Of a DNA stretch of 64,000 nucleotides, positions 36,566-45,700 are shown in pieces. The notes below the pieces were generated by a model that made no database searches, was not told where the DNA came from, and worked only from the letters and a program-made list of their open reading frames with translations. The position numbers were made by a program, and so were the translations under genes. Location: NCBI GenBank assembly GCA_900544175.1, contig UQUN01000008.1, positions 1 to 64,000 on the forward strand. Direction: 5' to 3'. How positions within the stretch are numbered: the first letter of the stretch is position 1; the number at the start of each line of letters is the position of its first letter. The DNA is from an uncultured Alistipes sp. (lineage in GTDB: Bacteria; Bacteroidota; Bacteroidia; Bacteroidales; UBA932).

Positions 36566-37030
36566 TTGAAGATTATGAGAAGATTTTTCACAGCCCTCCT
36601 TCTGACACTGTCCGCAGTTGTATATATTCATGCCCAGGAGCGCCTGACTGTCAGTGTTGCGGTCCCTGACGGCATCTCCAGCGAAAATGCCGTCACTACG
36701 CTCACATCCAATCTCAAGCAGGCGCTGGTTCTCAATGACGCGGCTGCGGACAACAGTCGTTTCGTACTGCAGGCCAAGGTTGCTGAGCTGTCCAAGGACG
36801 TCACCTCCACGGCTCCCCCGATGTTTGTCACAGAACTTGAAATATCCCTTTTCGTCACTGACACCGCATCCGGAGATGTTCTGAGCCAGACATCATTTAC
36901 TGTCAAAGGTATAGCGGACAATGACCAGGCATCCTGCATGGACGCCGTAAAAAAAGTCAAGGCCCGCGACCCAAAGCTCAGAGCCCTTATCAATCAGGCC
37001 AAGGAGTATTTCGATGAGCATATTTATTAG
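36566..37030 (+). CDS. Small secreted protein of the DUF6175 operon
   Basis: 154 residues with a signal peptide (MRRFFTALLLTLSAVVYIHAQ when read from the second Met). The mature part begins ERLTVSVAVPDGISSENAVTTLTSNLKQALV and continues RFVLQAKVAELSKDV, a pattern like periplasmic proteins related to CsgG/LPP20 partners that bind in an envelope complex. No catalytic motif. It is third in the operon and is followed 15 bp later by the large LamG-containing protein. Family not recognised. Confidence 0.7.
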   Translation: MKIMRRFFTALLLTLSAVVYIHAQERLTVSVAVPDGISSENAVTTLTSNLKQALVLNDAAADNSRFVLQAKVAELSKDVTSTAPPMFVTELEISLFVTDTASGDVLSQTSFTVKGIADNDQASCMDAVKKVKARDPKLRALINQAKEYFDEHIY

Positions 37031-37045
37031 ACATAGACTGACGAT

Positions 37046-38968
37046 ATGAGAAAATTTCATACATATTTCCTTGCTGCGCTTGTACTTACTCTCGCCGTTG
37101 CTTTCTCGGCATCTGCCCAGAAGAAGGAATTCAAGGTGGAGGAGTCCAGTGCCAGAAACATGCCGGAATGGGTCAATTCCGTTGAACGGGACTACCTGAT
37201 AGCAACAGCATCAGGCGGGGACATAGAAGAGGCCAAGGCAGCAGTCATAGAGAATATCAAGAAACAGATCGCCCAGAGCATTGCCACCCGAATCGTCTCG
37301 GAGTCCAGTCTCACCACCTCCTCATATCAGAACGGAAGCGATTTCAGCATTACACAGAGTCTGGAGTCATCCATCCTTTCCCGTACGGCCAAACTTCCTT
37401 TTATCGGAGAAATCTCCTTGTCAAAGGCAGCCGACTACTATTGGGAAAGAAGATACTACCGTTCCACCGGCAGATATGAGTACTTTTATGCCGTCAAATA
37501 TCCGTTCAGCGAGTTTGAGATGAAGAAGCTCGTCATGGAGTACCAGGAGCATGACCGCGGACTGAACGAGAGACTTGCCGCTTATCAGGACGGCATAGAC
37601 TTCATTACTTCCATAGAGGAGATTTCAGAAACACTGAGCAGTCTGAGGGCTTTTCAGGACGAGTTCGATGTCCAGGACCCGAGATTCAATCAGGTACAGG
37701 GCATAGCCAACCAGTACCGCCAGCTTTACGACCAGATTACCATTGACTGGTTCCAGGAGAAAAAAGGAGTCGCAGTCGTCAGCCTCTCGCTGGCAGGACG
37801 CAGCATCTCTACCAGCCAAATGCCTCAGATCAAATCCAACTGCGCCTCCCAGATATCCTCGTCATACGAGGGCAACACCCTGGTGATCAAGTACAATGAC
37901 GAATATTGCTACGAGGATGACCAGAACTGGATAGAGGTACGTTTCCGTGCCGGCAACAAATACATCAGCGGCAAGATCTATTTCAAGAACAACGTGGACA
38001 TATCCATCACCGGTGTAGTCTCCGACGCGGCCACAGGTCAGCCCCTGCCCTATGCAAGGCCGACTCTTATCCCCGGAGGCAAAACGGTCACTACCGGTCG
38101 CAATGGTCTGTATGTGTTCAACGACCTTGCATCCGGCACATACTCCGTCCAGGCTGTCAAGAACGGATATTCCGCAGGGGAGGTGCAGGCTTCCGTAATC
38201 TCCGGGACTACTGTCAGGGCCGATATCAGCCTTACCTCAGACGGTTCGGCCACACCACAGCCTGCTGTACAGCCCCAGGCTGCCACAGCTCCCGTACAGG
38301 AAACGGTCCCTGCCGCAACCAAGCCTTCCCAGGATCCGCTCAACACAGTCCGCAACGGTCTTGCGGCCTATTTCCGGTTCAACGGCACGACCCGCAGCGA
38401 GGTATCTGCTGTACAGGGCAATCCAGTAAACAATCCCCAGTACACCACAGGAGCCGACGGCACACAGGCCATCGCTGTAAGTTCGATAGACGGAAGCCAG
38501 ATATCTTTCCCCAAGCCTCTCATCGCATACCCCAACATGAACTACAGCATCACTTTCTGGATGAAAGGATTTTCCGACGGGCACGTATGGTCAATGGCTA
38601 ACGGAGACAGCAGATTCAATCAGCCCAAACTGACAATCCGGGATGGAAAGTTCTACATCAACAACAGTTCCAACTACAACGGCTCCAGCTTCACTCACCC
38701 CCAGCTGGACTACAACTGGCATTTCATAGCTGTAGTCGTAAGGACTGAAGACAATACTGTAATCGGCTCGCTTTATATCGACGGAGTGCTGGTAGACTCG
38801 CTGAGGCTCTACGGCTATACCGAACGTACCTGTACCAAGTTCCTGCTCGGAGGTGCCAGTGAGTCAGGAGACAATGCGATAGACACCAATTTCGATAACC
38901 TACGGATATATAATTCGAGAGCCCTTTCCGACGAGGAAGTGGCTCAGATCTATATGTCGGAGAAATAG
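37046..38968 (+). CDS. Secreted LPP20-like/carboxypeptidase-regulatory/LamG multidomain protein
   Basis: 640 residues. It has a signal peptide (to about 24) and an LPP20-like domain (MPEWVNSVERDYLIATASGGDIEEAKAAV). A helical region and a beta-sandwich carboxypeptidase-regulatory-like repeat (ITGVVSDAATGQPLPYARP ... GLYVFNDLASGTYSVQAVK, about 310-390) follow. After a Pro/Ala/Gln/Thr-rich linker comes a C-terminal LamG-like (concanavalin A) domain from about 440 (GLAAYFRFNGTTRSE ... NFDNLRIYNSRALSDEEV). LamG domains bind carbohydrate or protein, so this protein may anchor or recognise surface polymers. It ends one base before the convergent hydE stop. Confidence 0.8.
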   Translation: MRKFHTYFLAALVLTLAVAFSASAQKKEFKVEESSARNMPEWVNSVERDYLIATASGGDIEEAKAAVIENIKKQIAQSIATRIVSESSLTTSSYQNGSDFSITQSLESSILSRTAKLPFIGEISLSKAADYYWERRYYRSTGRYEYFYAVKYPFSEFEMKKLVMEYQEHDRGLNERLAAYQDGIDFITSIEEISETLSSLRAFQDEFDVQDPRFNQVQGIANQYRQLYDQITIDWFQEKKGVAVVSLSLAGRSISTSQMPQIKSNCASQISSSYEGNTLVIKYNDEYCYEDDQNWIEVRFRAGNKYISGKIYFKNNVDISITGVVSDAATGQPLPYARPTLIPGGKTVTTGRNGLYVFNDLASGTYSVQAVKNGYSAGEVQASVISGTTVRADISLTSDGSATPQPAVQPQAATAPVQETVPAATKPSQDPLNTVRNGLAAYFRFNGTTRSEVSAVQGNPVNNPQYTTGADGTQAIAVSSIDGSQISFPKPLIAYPNMNYSITFWMKGFSDGHVWSMANGDSRFNQPKLTIRDGKFYINNSSNYNGSSFTHPQLDYNWHFIAVVVRTEDNTVIGSLYIDGVLVDSLRLYGYTERTCTKFLLGGASESGDNAIDTNFDNLRIYNSRALSDEEVAQIYMSEK

Positions 38969-38969
38969 T

Positions 38970-40013
38970 TCAGCGTTTACCGAAATGTACGGAATCTCCC
39001 CATTGGCCCCAGCCGATGGGGATTTTCATTTCCGCCAGTCTCCGCTCGGTCCTGGACGAGGAGATTGCGGCATCCTCCCCTATTCCGGGCTTGTTCTGAT
39101 AAATCTGGTAATTCTCCCTCACTTCCGACAGGGTAAGATTGGGCATGAGAACATTGGCTCCGGCCATAATGGCTTTCTCACGCCCATAGGGATCTATGGC
39201 CTGCATGGCTGTAGTGGCCGCTATATTTATATCTGGCATAAGAAGACGGAGCAGAGCCACCATGGTAACCGAAAGCTCAAGCCTGCGCTCCTGCGGAAGA
39301 AGAAGATGGCGCCATCGGTACAGCGGCGTCTGAGAGTGCTCCAGATATGGTCCCATGCCGCACATGTCGATATCCATTTTCTTAAAGAAAAGCAGGTCAT
39401 CGGCAAGATGGGCTGCTGTCTGGAACGGCAGTCCTATCATTACGCCGGTTCCTACCTGATAACCGGCCGTCCGAAGATCCTTCAGGGCCTGCACTCTCGA
39501 GTCATAACTGTGCGTTATGTCAGCCGGATGAATCTTTTCATACAATTCCCTGGTGGAACTTTCTATACGCAGCAGATAGCGGTGAGCCCCGGCCTCGAAC
39601 CATTCCCGGTACACTTCCAGCGGCTGCTCACCGAGAGACAGAGTAATACCGAGCGGCCATCGCTGTTTAATTTCCTTCAGCAGCGATGTTATCTTGTTGA
39701 TAAAGGCCCTGTCCGTCCTTTCCCCTCCCTGAATCACCATTGACGCATACCCTTCTCTATAGGCGAACTCCGCCGACTGCAAAACTTCCTCCGAGGATAT
39801 CTCATAGCGTCCCGCTGCATGATTGTCCCTGCGTATGCCGCAATAAAGACAATTCTTGCGGCATATATTGGAAATCTCGACCAGACCGCGGAGATACACT
39901 TTGTCCCCGACTGTTGACACCTTGGTTCTGTATGCCTCGCCGTACAGATGCTCGAGACGGGAAGTGTCCTTTTCCTCAAGCCATGATATCAGCGTATTGC
40001 GGTCAAGTTCCAT
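38970..40013 (-). CDS. hydE: [FeFe]-hydrogenase maturase HydE (radical SAM)
   Basis: 347 residues with the radical-SAM cluster motif CRKNCLYC (Cys51, Cys55, Cys58) in the HydE context ISNICRKNCLYCGIRR, then QGGERTD and the barrel. HydE works with HydG and HydF to build the 2Fe subcluster of the H-cluster, forming the dithiomethylamine bridge. It lies 3 bp after hydF in one operon. HydG and a hydrogenase structural gene are not in this window and must lie elsewhere. It implies H2 metabolism in an anaerobe. Confidence 0.95.
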   Translation of the reverse strand: MELDRNTLISWLEEKDTSRLEHLYGEAYRTKVSTVGDKVYLRGLVEISNICRKNCLYCGIRRDNHAAGRYEISSEEVLQSAEFAYREGYASMVIQGGERTDRAFINKITSLLKEIKQRWPLGITLSLGEQPLEVYREWFEAGAHRYLLRIESSTRELYEKIHPADITHSYDSRVQALKDLRTAGYQVGTGVMIGLPFQTAAHLADDLLFFKKMDIDMCGMGPYLEHSQTPLYRWRHLLLPQERRLELSVTMVALLRLLMPDINIAATTAMQAIDPYGREKAIMAGANVLMPNLTLSEVRENYQIYQNKPGIGEDAAISSSRTERRLAEMKIPIGWGQWGDSVHFGKR

Positions 40014-40016
40014 AGA

Positions 40017-41225
40017 CTACCTCAGCAATGGCCTCAAGGCCCGTTCGTATATACCTTTCATATATGATATCGCCATTCCGTAATTGGACACAGGTACTCC
40101 CGCCCTTATCGCAGGAAGCAGTCTGGAATACAGCTGCCTCTTGGTGATCATACAGCCTCCGCACTGAAGCACCATTGCGTAATCCGTCACTTCTCCCGGT
40201 ATCCTGTCAAGGCCGCCTACAACCTCGAACTCAAGTGATTTTCCCGTATACTTGCGCATAAGGGCCGGTATCTTGACCCGTCCTATGTCATCGCACGAAG
40301 AATGGTGTGTACACGACTCCAATATCAGTATCCTGTCACCGTCTTCCAGTCTGTCTATTCTGGAAGTTCCCGCGCAGTATTCCTTGAAACAGCCCTTGCT
40401 GCGGGCCAGCAGCATACTGAAACTTGTAAGAGGCACATCCTCAGGGACTGTCCTGGCGGCTTCCGCGAATGCCTGGCTGTCAGTGACTGCCAGACTGAAA
40501 CCGGGATTGCCGTTCCGGAAGATATCTTCAAGGCCGGAAGGCTGCACGACTGTCGTATACGCCCCGATGTCAAGCAGGTTACGTATGGCATTCACCTGAG
40601 GAAGTATCAGCCTGCCAGTGGGAGCCTCGCTGTCTATGGGACATACCAGAAGCACGTGATCCCGCGAAGACACAATTCCGGAAAACATCGGAATCTCAGC
40701 ATACTCCGCAGAGGAAGCAGCTGCCCTGATCCTGTCAACCAGAGCATCGAGCATCTCCTTTCCGGTACGTTCATCTGCATGCCCGCCTGCCGAATACTCA
40801 GCCACATCGAGACCGTACTTCTGTCCGATACGGTCTTTCAACTGCTTGTCTGCACAGGAGATGTCCGCTTTATTGTGCACCAGCACCACCGGCAGGGAAT
40901 ACTCGGAAAATCTTTCAATCAGACTTTCCTCCCAATCTCCGAAACTGCTGCCGCTGAACACCAGCACTGCGACATCTATCTGGGCGACGATATCAAGTGT
41001 CCTCCGTACCCTCATCTCACCGAGACTCCCGCAGTCATCTGTTCCGGCTGTGTCTATCAATACGCACGGCCCGAGACCGAAAATCTCCATACGCTTTCTT
41101 ACCGGATCAGTAGTTGTGCCAGGTATGTCCGACACTATCGCCACGTCCTGTCCCGCCAATGAGTTTATTATGGAAGACTTGCCTACATTCCTTCTGCCGA
41201 AGACTCCGATATTGACTGTATTCAT
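40017..41225 (-). CDS. hydF: [FeFe]-hydrogenase maturation GTPase HydF
   Basis: 402 residues. The N-terminal TrmE-Era-type GTPase has G1 GRRNVGKS at 10-17, G3 DTAG near 58-61 and G4 HNKADI (NKxD). The C-terminal cluster-binding domain carries CTHH (Cys305, His307) and CGGC (Cys355, Cys358). Three cysteines are spaced as expected for its 4Fe-4S cluster. The residue just before Cys355, His in some HydF proteins, is Gln354 here. HydF is the scaffold that carries and delivers the 2Fe subcluster to the hydrogenase. First gene of the hydF-hydE operon; a TATTTTTG box lies at 41251-41258. Confidence 0.95.
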   Translation of the reverse strand: MNTVNIGVFGRRNVGKSSIINSLAGQDVAIVSDIPGTTTDPVRKRMEIFGLGPCVLIDTAGTDDCGSLGEMRVRRTLDIVAQIDVAVLVFSGSSFGDWEESLIERFSEYSLPVVLVHNKADISCADKQLKDRIGQKYGLDVAEYSAGGHADERTGKEMLDALVDRIRAAASSAEYAEIPMFSGIVSSRDHVLLVCPIDSEAPTGRLILPQVNAIRNLLDIGAYTTVVQPSGLEDIFRNGNPGFSLAVTDSQAFAEAARTVPEDVPLTSFSMLLARSKGCFKEYCAGTSRIDRLEDGDRILILESCTHHSSCDDIGRVKIPALMRKYTGKSLEFEVVGGLDRIPGEVTDYAMVLQCGGCMITKRQLYSRLLPAIRAGVPVSNYGMAISYMKGIYERALRPLLR

Positions 41226-41250
41226 ACCTATAATGCAATTTTATCAATGG

Positions 41251-41258
41251 CAAAAATA
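41251..41258 (-). promoter_or_regulatory. Predicted -7 promoter box of hydF-hydE
   Basis: The minus strand reads TATTTTTG, an exact match to TAnnTTTG, 25 bp upstream of the hydF start codon. Confidence 0.55.
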
Positions 41259-41279
41259 TATCATTTTAATCTTTATTGC

Positions 41280-41287
41280 TATCTTTG
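41280..41287 (+). promoter_or_regulatory. Predicted -7 promoter box of the DUF6913-uptake operon, nearly on the start codon
   Basis: TATCTTTG, an exact match, ends only 4 bp before the ATG at 41292, so the mRNA would begin at or next to the start codon. Confidence 0.45.
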
Positions 41288-41291
41288 GCGA

Positions 41292-41810
41292 ATGATTAGT
41301 TGTTTTCTGACACGGATACTGCAGAGGAGAGCCATAAAAAGGATCAATAATCCGCATATTGGGCAATACATCTCCTTGAACAACTCCCACAGGATCGGAG
41401 CCGTCACCGATGCGGAAGTGCCTGGTTCCTCCGAAGCGGCCGGGATACTGAGAAACGAGGCGAAGCGGAACGGTCTGGAATTCCATCATCTGTGCATCGA
41501 CTTACGCAAGAATGCGGAGAATGGAGACAATATCATAAACAGAAAGGACGTGAACTGGTACGGTATCCCAGGTACGGAAAAGACAGAACAATTTCTATCC
41601 AAGTCCTTCGACATCCTTATAGACCTGTCCAAAGACAAAAGGCCGTTCGCGGTCGAATATCTTATGAGAAGCGCCCGCTCGTCCCTGACAATAGGCATAG
41701 AACCATCCAGGAGACAGGAGTACGACATCGTAATAAGCAGCAGCGACACTGCAGTGTCCATACAGCATGTCACGGAAAGTATAATAAAATATCTAACTTC
41801 TATACGTTGA
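41292..41810 (+). CDS. DUF6913 family protein
   Basis: 172 residues from the ATG at 41292 (MISCFLTRILQRR); the longer frame to 41247 would include the promoter box. The sequence (VTDAEVPGSSEAAGILRNEAKRNGLEFHHLCIDLRK ... FDILIDLSKDKRPFAVEYLMRSARSSLTIG) matches a Bacteroidota family of unknown function. No membrane segment or catalytic motif is seen. It lies 4 bp upstream of the DUF368 transporter gene and is probably its operon partner; divergent from hydF. Confidence 0.75.
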   Translation: MISCFLTRILQRRAIKRINNPHIGQYISLNNSHRIGAVTDAEVPGSSEAAGILRNEAKRNGLEFHHLCIDLRKNAENGDNIINRKDVNWYGIPGTEKTEQFLSKSFDILIDLSKDKRPFAVEYLMRSARSSLTIGIEPSRRQEYDIVISSSDTAVSIQHVTESIIKYLTSIR

Positions 41811-41814
41811 AACA

Positions 41815-42726
41815 ATGAGAACATTTTCATCTTATGCAATGATATGCCTTAAAGGTATAGGCATGGGAGCAGCCGATGTCATTCCAGGTGTATCCGGCGG
41901 AACAATCGCTTTCCTTACCGGCATCTACGAGGAGCTTCTCGGCTCCATCAAGTCTATAAACGCAGAGGCGCTCAAACTGCTTTTCACCGGTAAAATAGGA
42001 AAGTTCTGGAAACATATCAACGGGAATTTCCTGCTGTCGCTCATCCTTGGTATCTTGATCAGCTTCTTCTCTCTGGCAAAGCTGATGCAGTACCTTATGG
42101 TGCATGAGCCTATTCCCCTATGGTCCTTCTTCTTCGGGCTTATTATAGCCTCGGCTGTTCTCATTATCAAGGATCTGGATTTACGGAAAATTCAGAATCC
42201 CATAGCCATGCTGCTCGGAGCAGCCGGAGGTGCAGCGATATGCCTCGTCTCTCCTACCCAGACTCCTGACGCCCTGTGGTTCATATTCCTGTGCGGGGCC
42301 ATCGCGATATGCGCCATGATTCTGCCAGGAATCTCCGGAAGCTTCATCCTGCTCCTGCTCGGAAAATACGAGTACATGCTGCAGGCTCTCACAGATCTTA
42401 ACATCGTACTGATTTTGACATTCGTAATCGGAGCTGCTGTCGGCATCATATCCTTCTCGCACTTCCTCACATGGCTGCTGAACAAGTACCACTCCGTCAC
42501 CATCAGTGCTCTGGCCGGTATCATGATCGGCTCGCTGGTGAAGGTATGGCCCTGGCAGCTTGAACATGACGGCGTCTCCAGCCCCGTACTTCCGTTCAAT
42601 CCGTCCCTGGGACCGGTCGACTCCGGCCATATAGGCCTGGCTATCCTGTTTGCAGCGATAGGAATTGTGCTTGTGACATCGCTTGAGCTGCTCGCCAGCA
42701 GAAAACAGAAAAGTAAGGAATCCTAA
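41815..42726 (+). CDS. DUF368 polytopic membrane protein (polyprenyl-phosphate translocase family)
   Basis: 303 residues with about eight hydrophobic helices. The N-terminal GIGMGAADVIPGVSGGTIAFLTGIYE motif and the second-half ICAMILPGISGSFILLLLGKY motif are the paired inverted-repeat signatures of DUF368. Members of this family (PopT type) recycle undecaprenyl phosphate across the cytoplasmic membrane for peptidoglycan and polysaccharide synthesis. The gene sits between DUF6913 and a TamB-like gene, an envelope-biogenesis context. Confidence 0.88.
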   Translation: MRTFSSYAMICLKGIGMGAADVIPGVSGGTIAFLTGIYEELLGSIKSINAEALKLLFTGKIGKFWKHINGNFLLSLILGILISFFSLAKLMQYLMVHEPIPLWSFFFGLIIASAVLIIKDLDLRKIQNPIAMLLGAAGGAAICLVSPTQTPDALWFIFLCGAIAICAMILPGISGSFILLLLGKYEYMLQALTDLNIVLILTFVIGAAVGIISFSHFLTWLLNKYHSVTISALAGIMIGSLVKVWPWQLEHDGVSSPVLPFNPSLGPVDSGHIGLAILFAAIGIVLVTSLELLASRKQKSKES

Positions 42727-42758
42727 ACCAACGCACTATCAGAGCTGTCAGAAAAATA

Positions 42759-45700
42759 TTGACCGGTCTGCTGATACTTGTCTGTATCATCCCCTTTGCC
42801 GCCTATGTGGCCCTGCAGTTTCCACGGCTGCAGACATCCATGGCGCAGAAGGCCGCCTCTGCCCTCGGCTCCAGAATCGACGGTGACATCAGGATAGGAC
42901 GGCTGTCCATAGTGTTCTTCAACAAGATTATGGCCTATGATGTATCTATCACTGACTTGAAAGGAGACACTCTGGCCGCCTTGTCGAAGATATCAGTGGA
43001 CATCTCTCCCAAAGAATTCGTGAGAAGAGGCCAGATAAAGGTGAGCAGGATAGTCCTGGAGAACGGATGCTTCAATCTTGTGAATGAAGGTCATAAAATG
43101 TCGAACATCAACCGGATCTTCAGAATCACCCCAAAACCAGACTCTCTCAAGAAACCTGTAAGGCTGCCGGACCTTACCATTGACCAGCTAAGTCTCAAGG
43201 ACATGAGATTCTCCCTGCTCAATACCATGAAAGACAGCCTGGGGCAAATGAACGGACGATTCAACTACAACAACATGTCCATAAGCGGCATAAGTGCACG
43301 TATAAACCGCATCATAATCGAGGACAATACCGTTTCCTGCAGGATCAGAGACCTGAACGGTACTGACCACTCCGGATACGAACTGCGCTCTCTGGCCGGG
43401 AATTTCCTGCTTTCATCCAAGGAAACCAGACTTGACAACATGCATCTCACCGACTCGTACTCGGAGATCAACGCCGCTCACCTGTCTTTCGGATACAACA
43501 GCAGTAAAGATCTCAAAGACTTTGTCCACAAAATAGTCCTGAGCGCGGATCTAAACAATACCACACTGGATCTCAGGAGTATCGGCTTCTTCGCCAAAGG
43601 TCTTGAAGACGACAGTCTGAAGCTTGATATAACAGGAAAAGTAAGCGGTCCTGTATGCGACCTGCATACTTACGACCTTCAGGTCCTGACAGGAGACAGC
43701 ACCGGCATACGTATCGGAGCGGCCGTCAAGGGTCTGCCGGACATGGACAGCACATTCTTCAGTCTGAACATAAAACATGCCCACACCGCAACCGCAGAGC
43801 TCGGAAAGGTTGTTTCATCGTTCAGCCACAAGAAAAACGGCATGGACAAATTTGCTCCCGGCACAATGCTTAACCTGTCCGGCATTGCTTACGGTACGAT
43901 ACATGACATCTACTCCATAGGCCAGATCACGTCCGGTATAGGCAATCTCGGCTACGAGGCCAGACTTGCGGACAGGGACTCGGCACAAGGCAGGAGCCTG
44001 GACGCGTCACTATGGGCCGAACGTCTCGATATAGGAGCGGTAGCCGGGACCGGTATCGTGGGGAAAACTGACTTCAACACGAGAATATCATCTGCCACAA
44101 GCCCGTCCGGAGAATTAAACGCCCTCATAGACTCACTCAGGATATCCAGGCTTGAAATAAACGGTTATCAGTACAGGAACATACTGCTTATGGGCGAAAT
44201 GCAGGACCGGAAGGCAAACGTGAGACTCGTAAGCAACGACGAGGCATTTCCTACCATGTTCCAGAGCATAATCGACCTTGACAGCAGCGGAAAGAAGATT
44301 GAACGTGTGAAACTGTATATAGATGTTCCCTATGCAGACCTCAAGGCCATGAACATCATAAAGAAGGGATCTAAGTCAAGCCTTGGAATAACCGCCGGAG
44401 CGGACCTTTTATTCTCCAACAACAGTATTCTGGGAAGTGTTCTGATGGACAACATCAGCTACGCCAACGAGAACGGACAATACCATATCGACTCCCTTTA
44501 CATCCGTTCCGTAATAATGGAGGACCGCAATGTCGTGACAGTCAATTCACCTGTATTCTACGCAGACTATTCCGGAACAGATTCTCCGGCAAGAATCATC
44601 GAGAGACTGAAACTTGCAGCACAGGGGCAATCCCTGAGAGATATGATAATGGCCGACACTTCCATCATGGAGAAAGGAAGCGGCCAATACGATTTCCATC
44701 TGAGGACCTCGGACATGTCCCAGATATGCGAGATCATCATGCCTGGCCTCCAGATTGCGGACAATACAACCGTGGACATAAGGATAGACTCCGCCAATGC
44801 TCTTGACATAGATATACAGTCCCCGTACATATCCATAAACAACAAGTCCGGCAAAGCATATACCTTGAACGGCATCAACCTGAATGCCGGAAATCCTGGA
44901 AATTCACTTTCAGGCATACTGAGCGTCGGAGGCATACGCTCGGAGAACCTGACCATGGACAACTGTCGCCTGGAGGTCTCCGAAAAATCAGACACCCTCA
45001 TGCTGGACCTGGCCTACAACAACGCAGACACCGCAGGCATGCATCTGGCCGCAGGCATAAGGTTCACACGAAAGGCAGGAAAGCTTATGACCGAGATTGA
45101 CATGCTGCCTTCCGACTTCAACCTGCGCGGATACAGATGGCTGCTTGAGCCGTCCTCCGTACTTATAGCGGACAGACTCATAAAAGTGGACGGTTTCAGG
45201 ATACACGGTGACGACAACGAATTACTGGTATCCGGCACAGCATCAGACGATCCCGAGAATGCATTGACCGTAAATGTCAACAATTTCGACCTGTCCGTCC
45301 TGAACGCATTCACGACGAATGACATGGATATAAAGGGCTTCCTGTCCGGCGAGATGGAACTGTTCAACTGCTTCTCCGATATAGGAATATCGATGGAGGT
45401 CAGTGCGGACAGCATAGGCATACTCGGGAACAGCATAGGCAGTCTCAATATCCTGAGCCGGAGAGACCTTGCCCGAAACAGGATCAACGTCCTCATCAAC
45501 AACTACAAAGGCGAGAACAATCCCATAAACATAAGCGGATATTATATTCCCGAACGCAACTACATGAATTTCAGTCTGGCCCTTAATGCTCTTCCGCTCA
45601 GCTACCTGTCTTCCATAACCAAGGACTTCGCCGAGATATCAGGAGGAAGCCTGAGCGGCGACATTGCAGTGTCCGGTCCACCGGACATGCTGATACTCAG

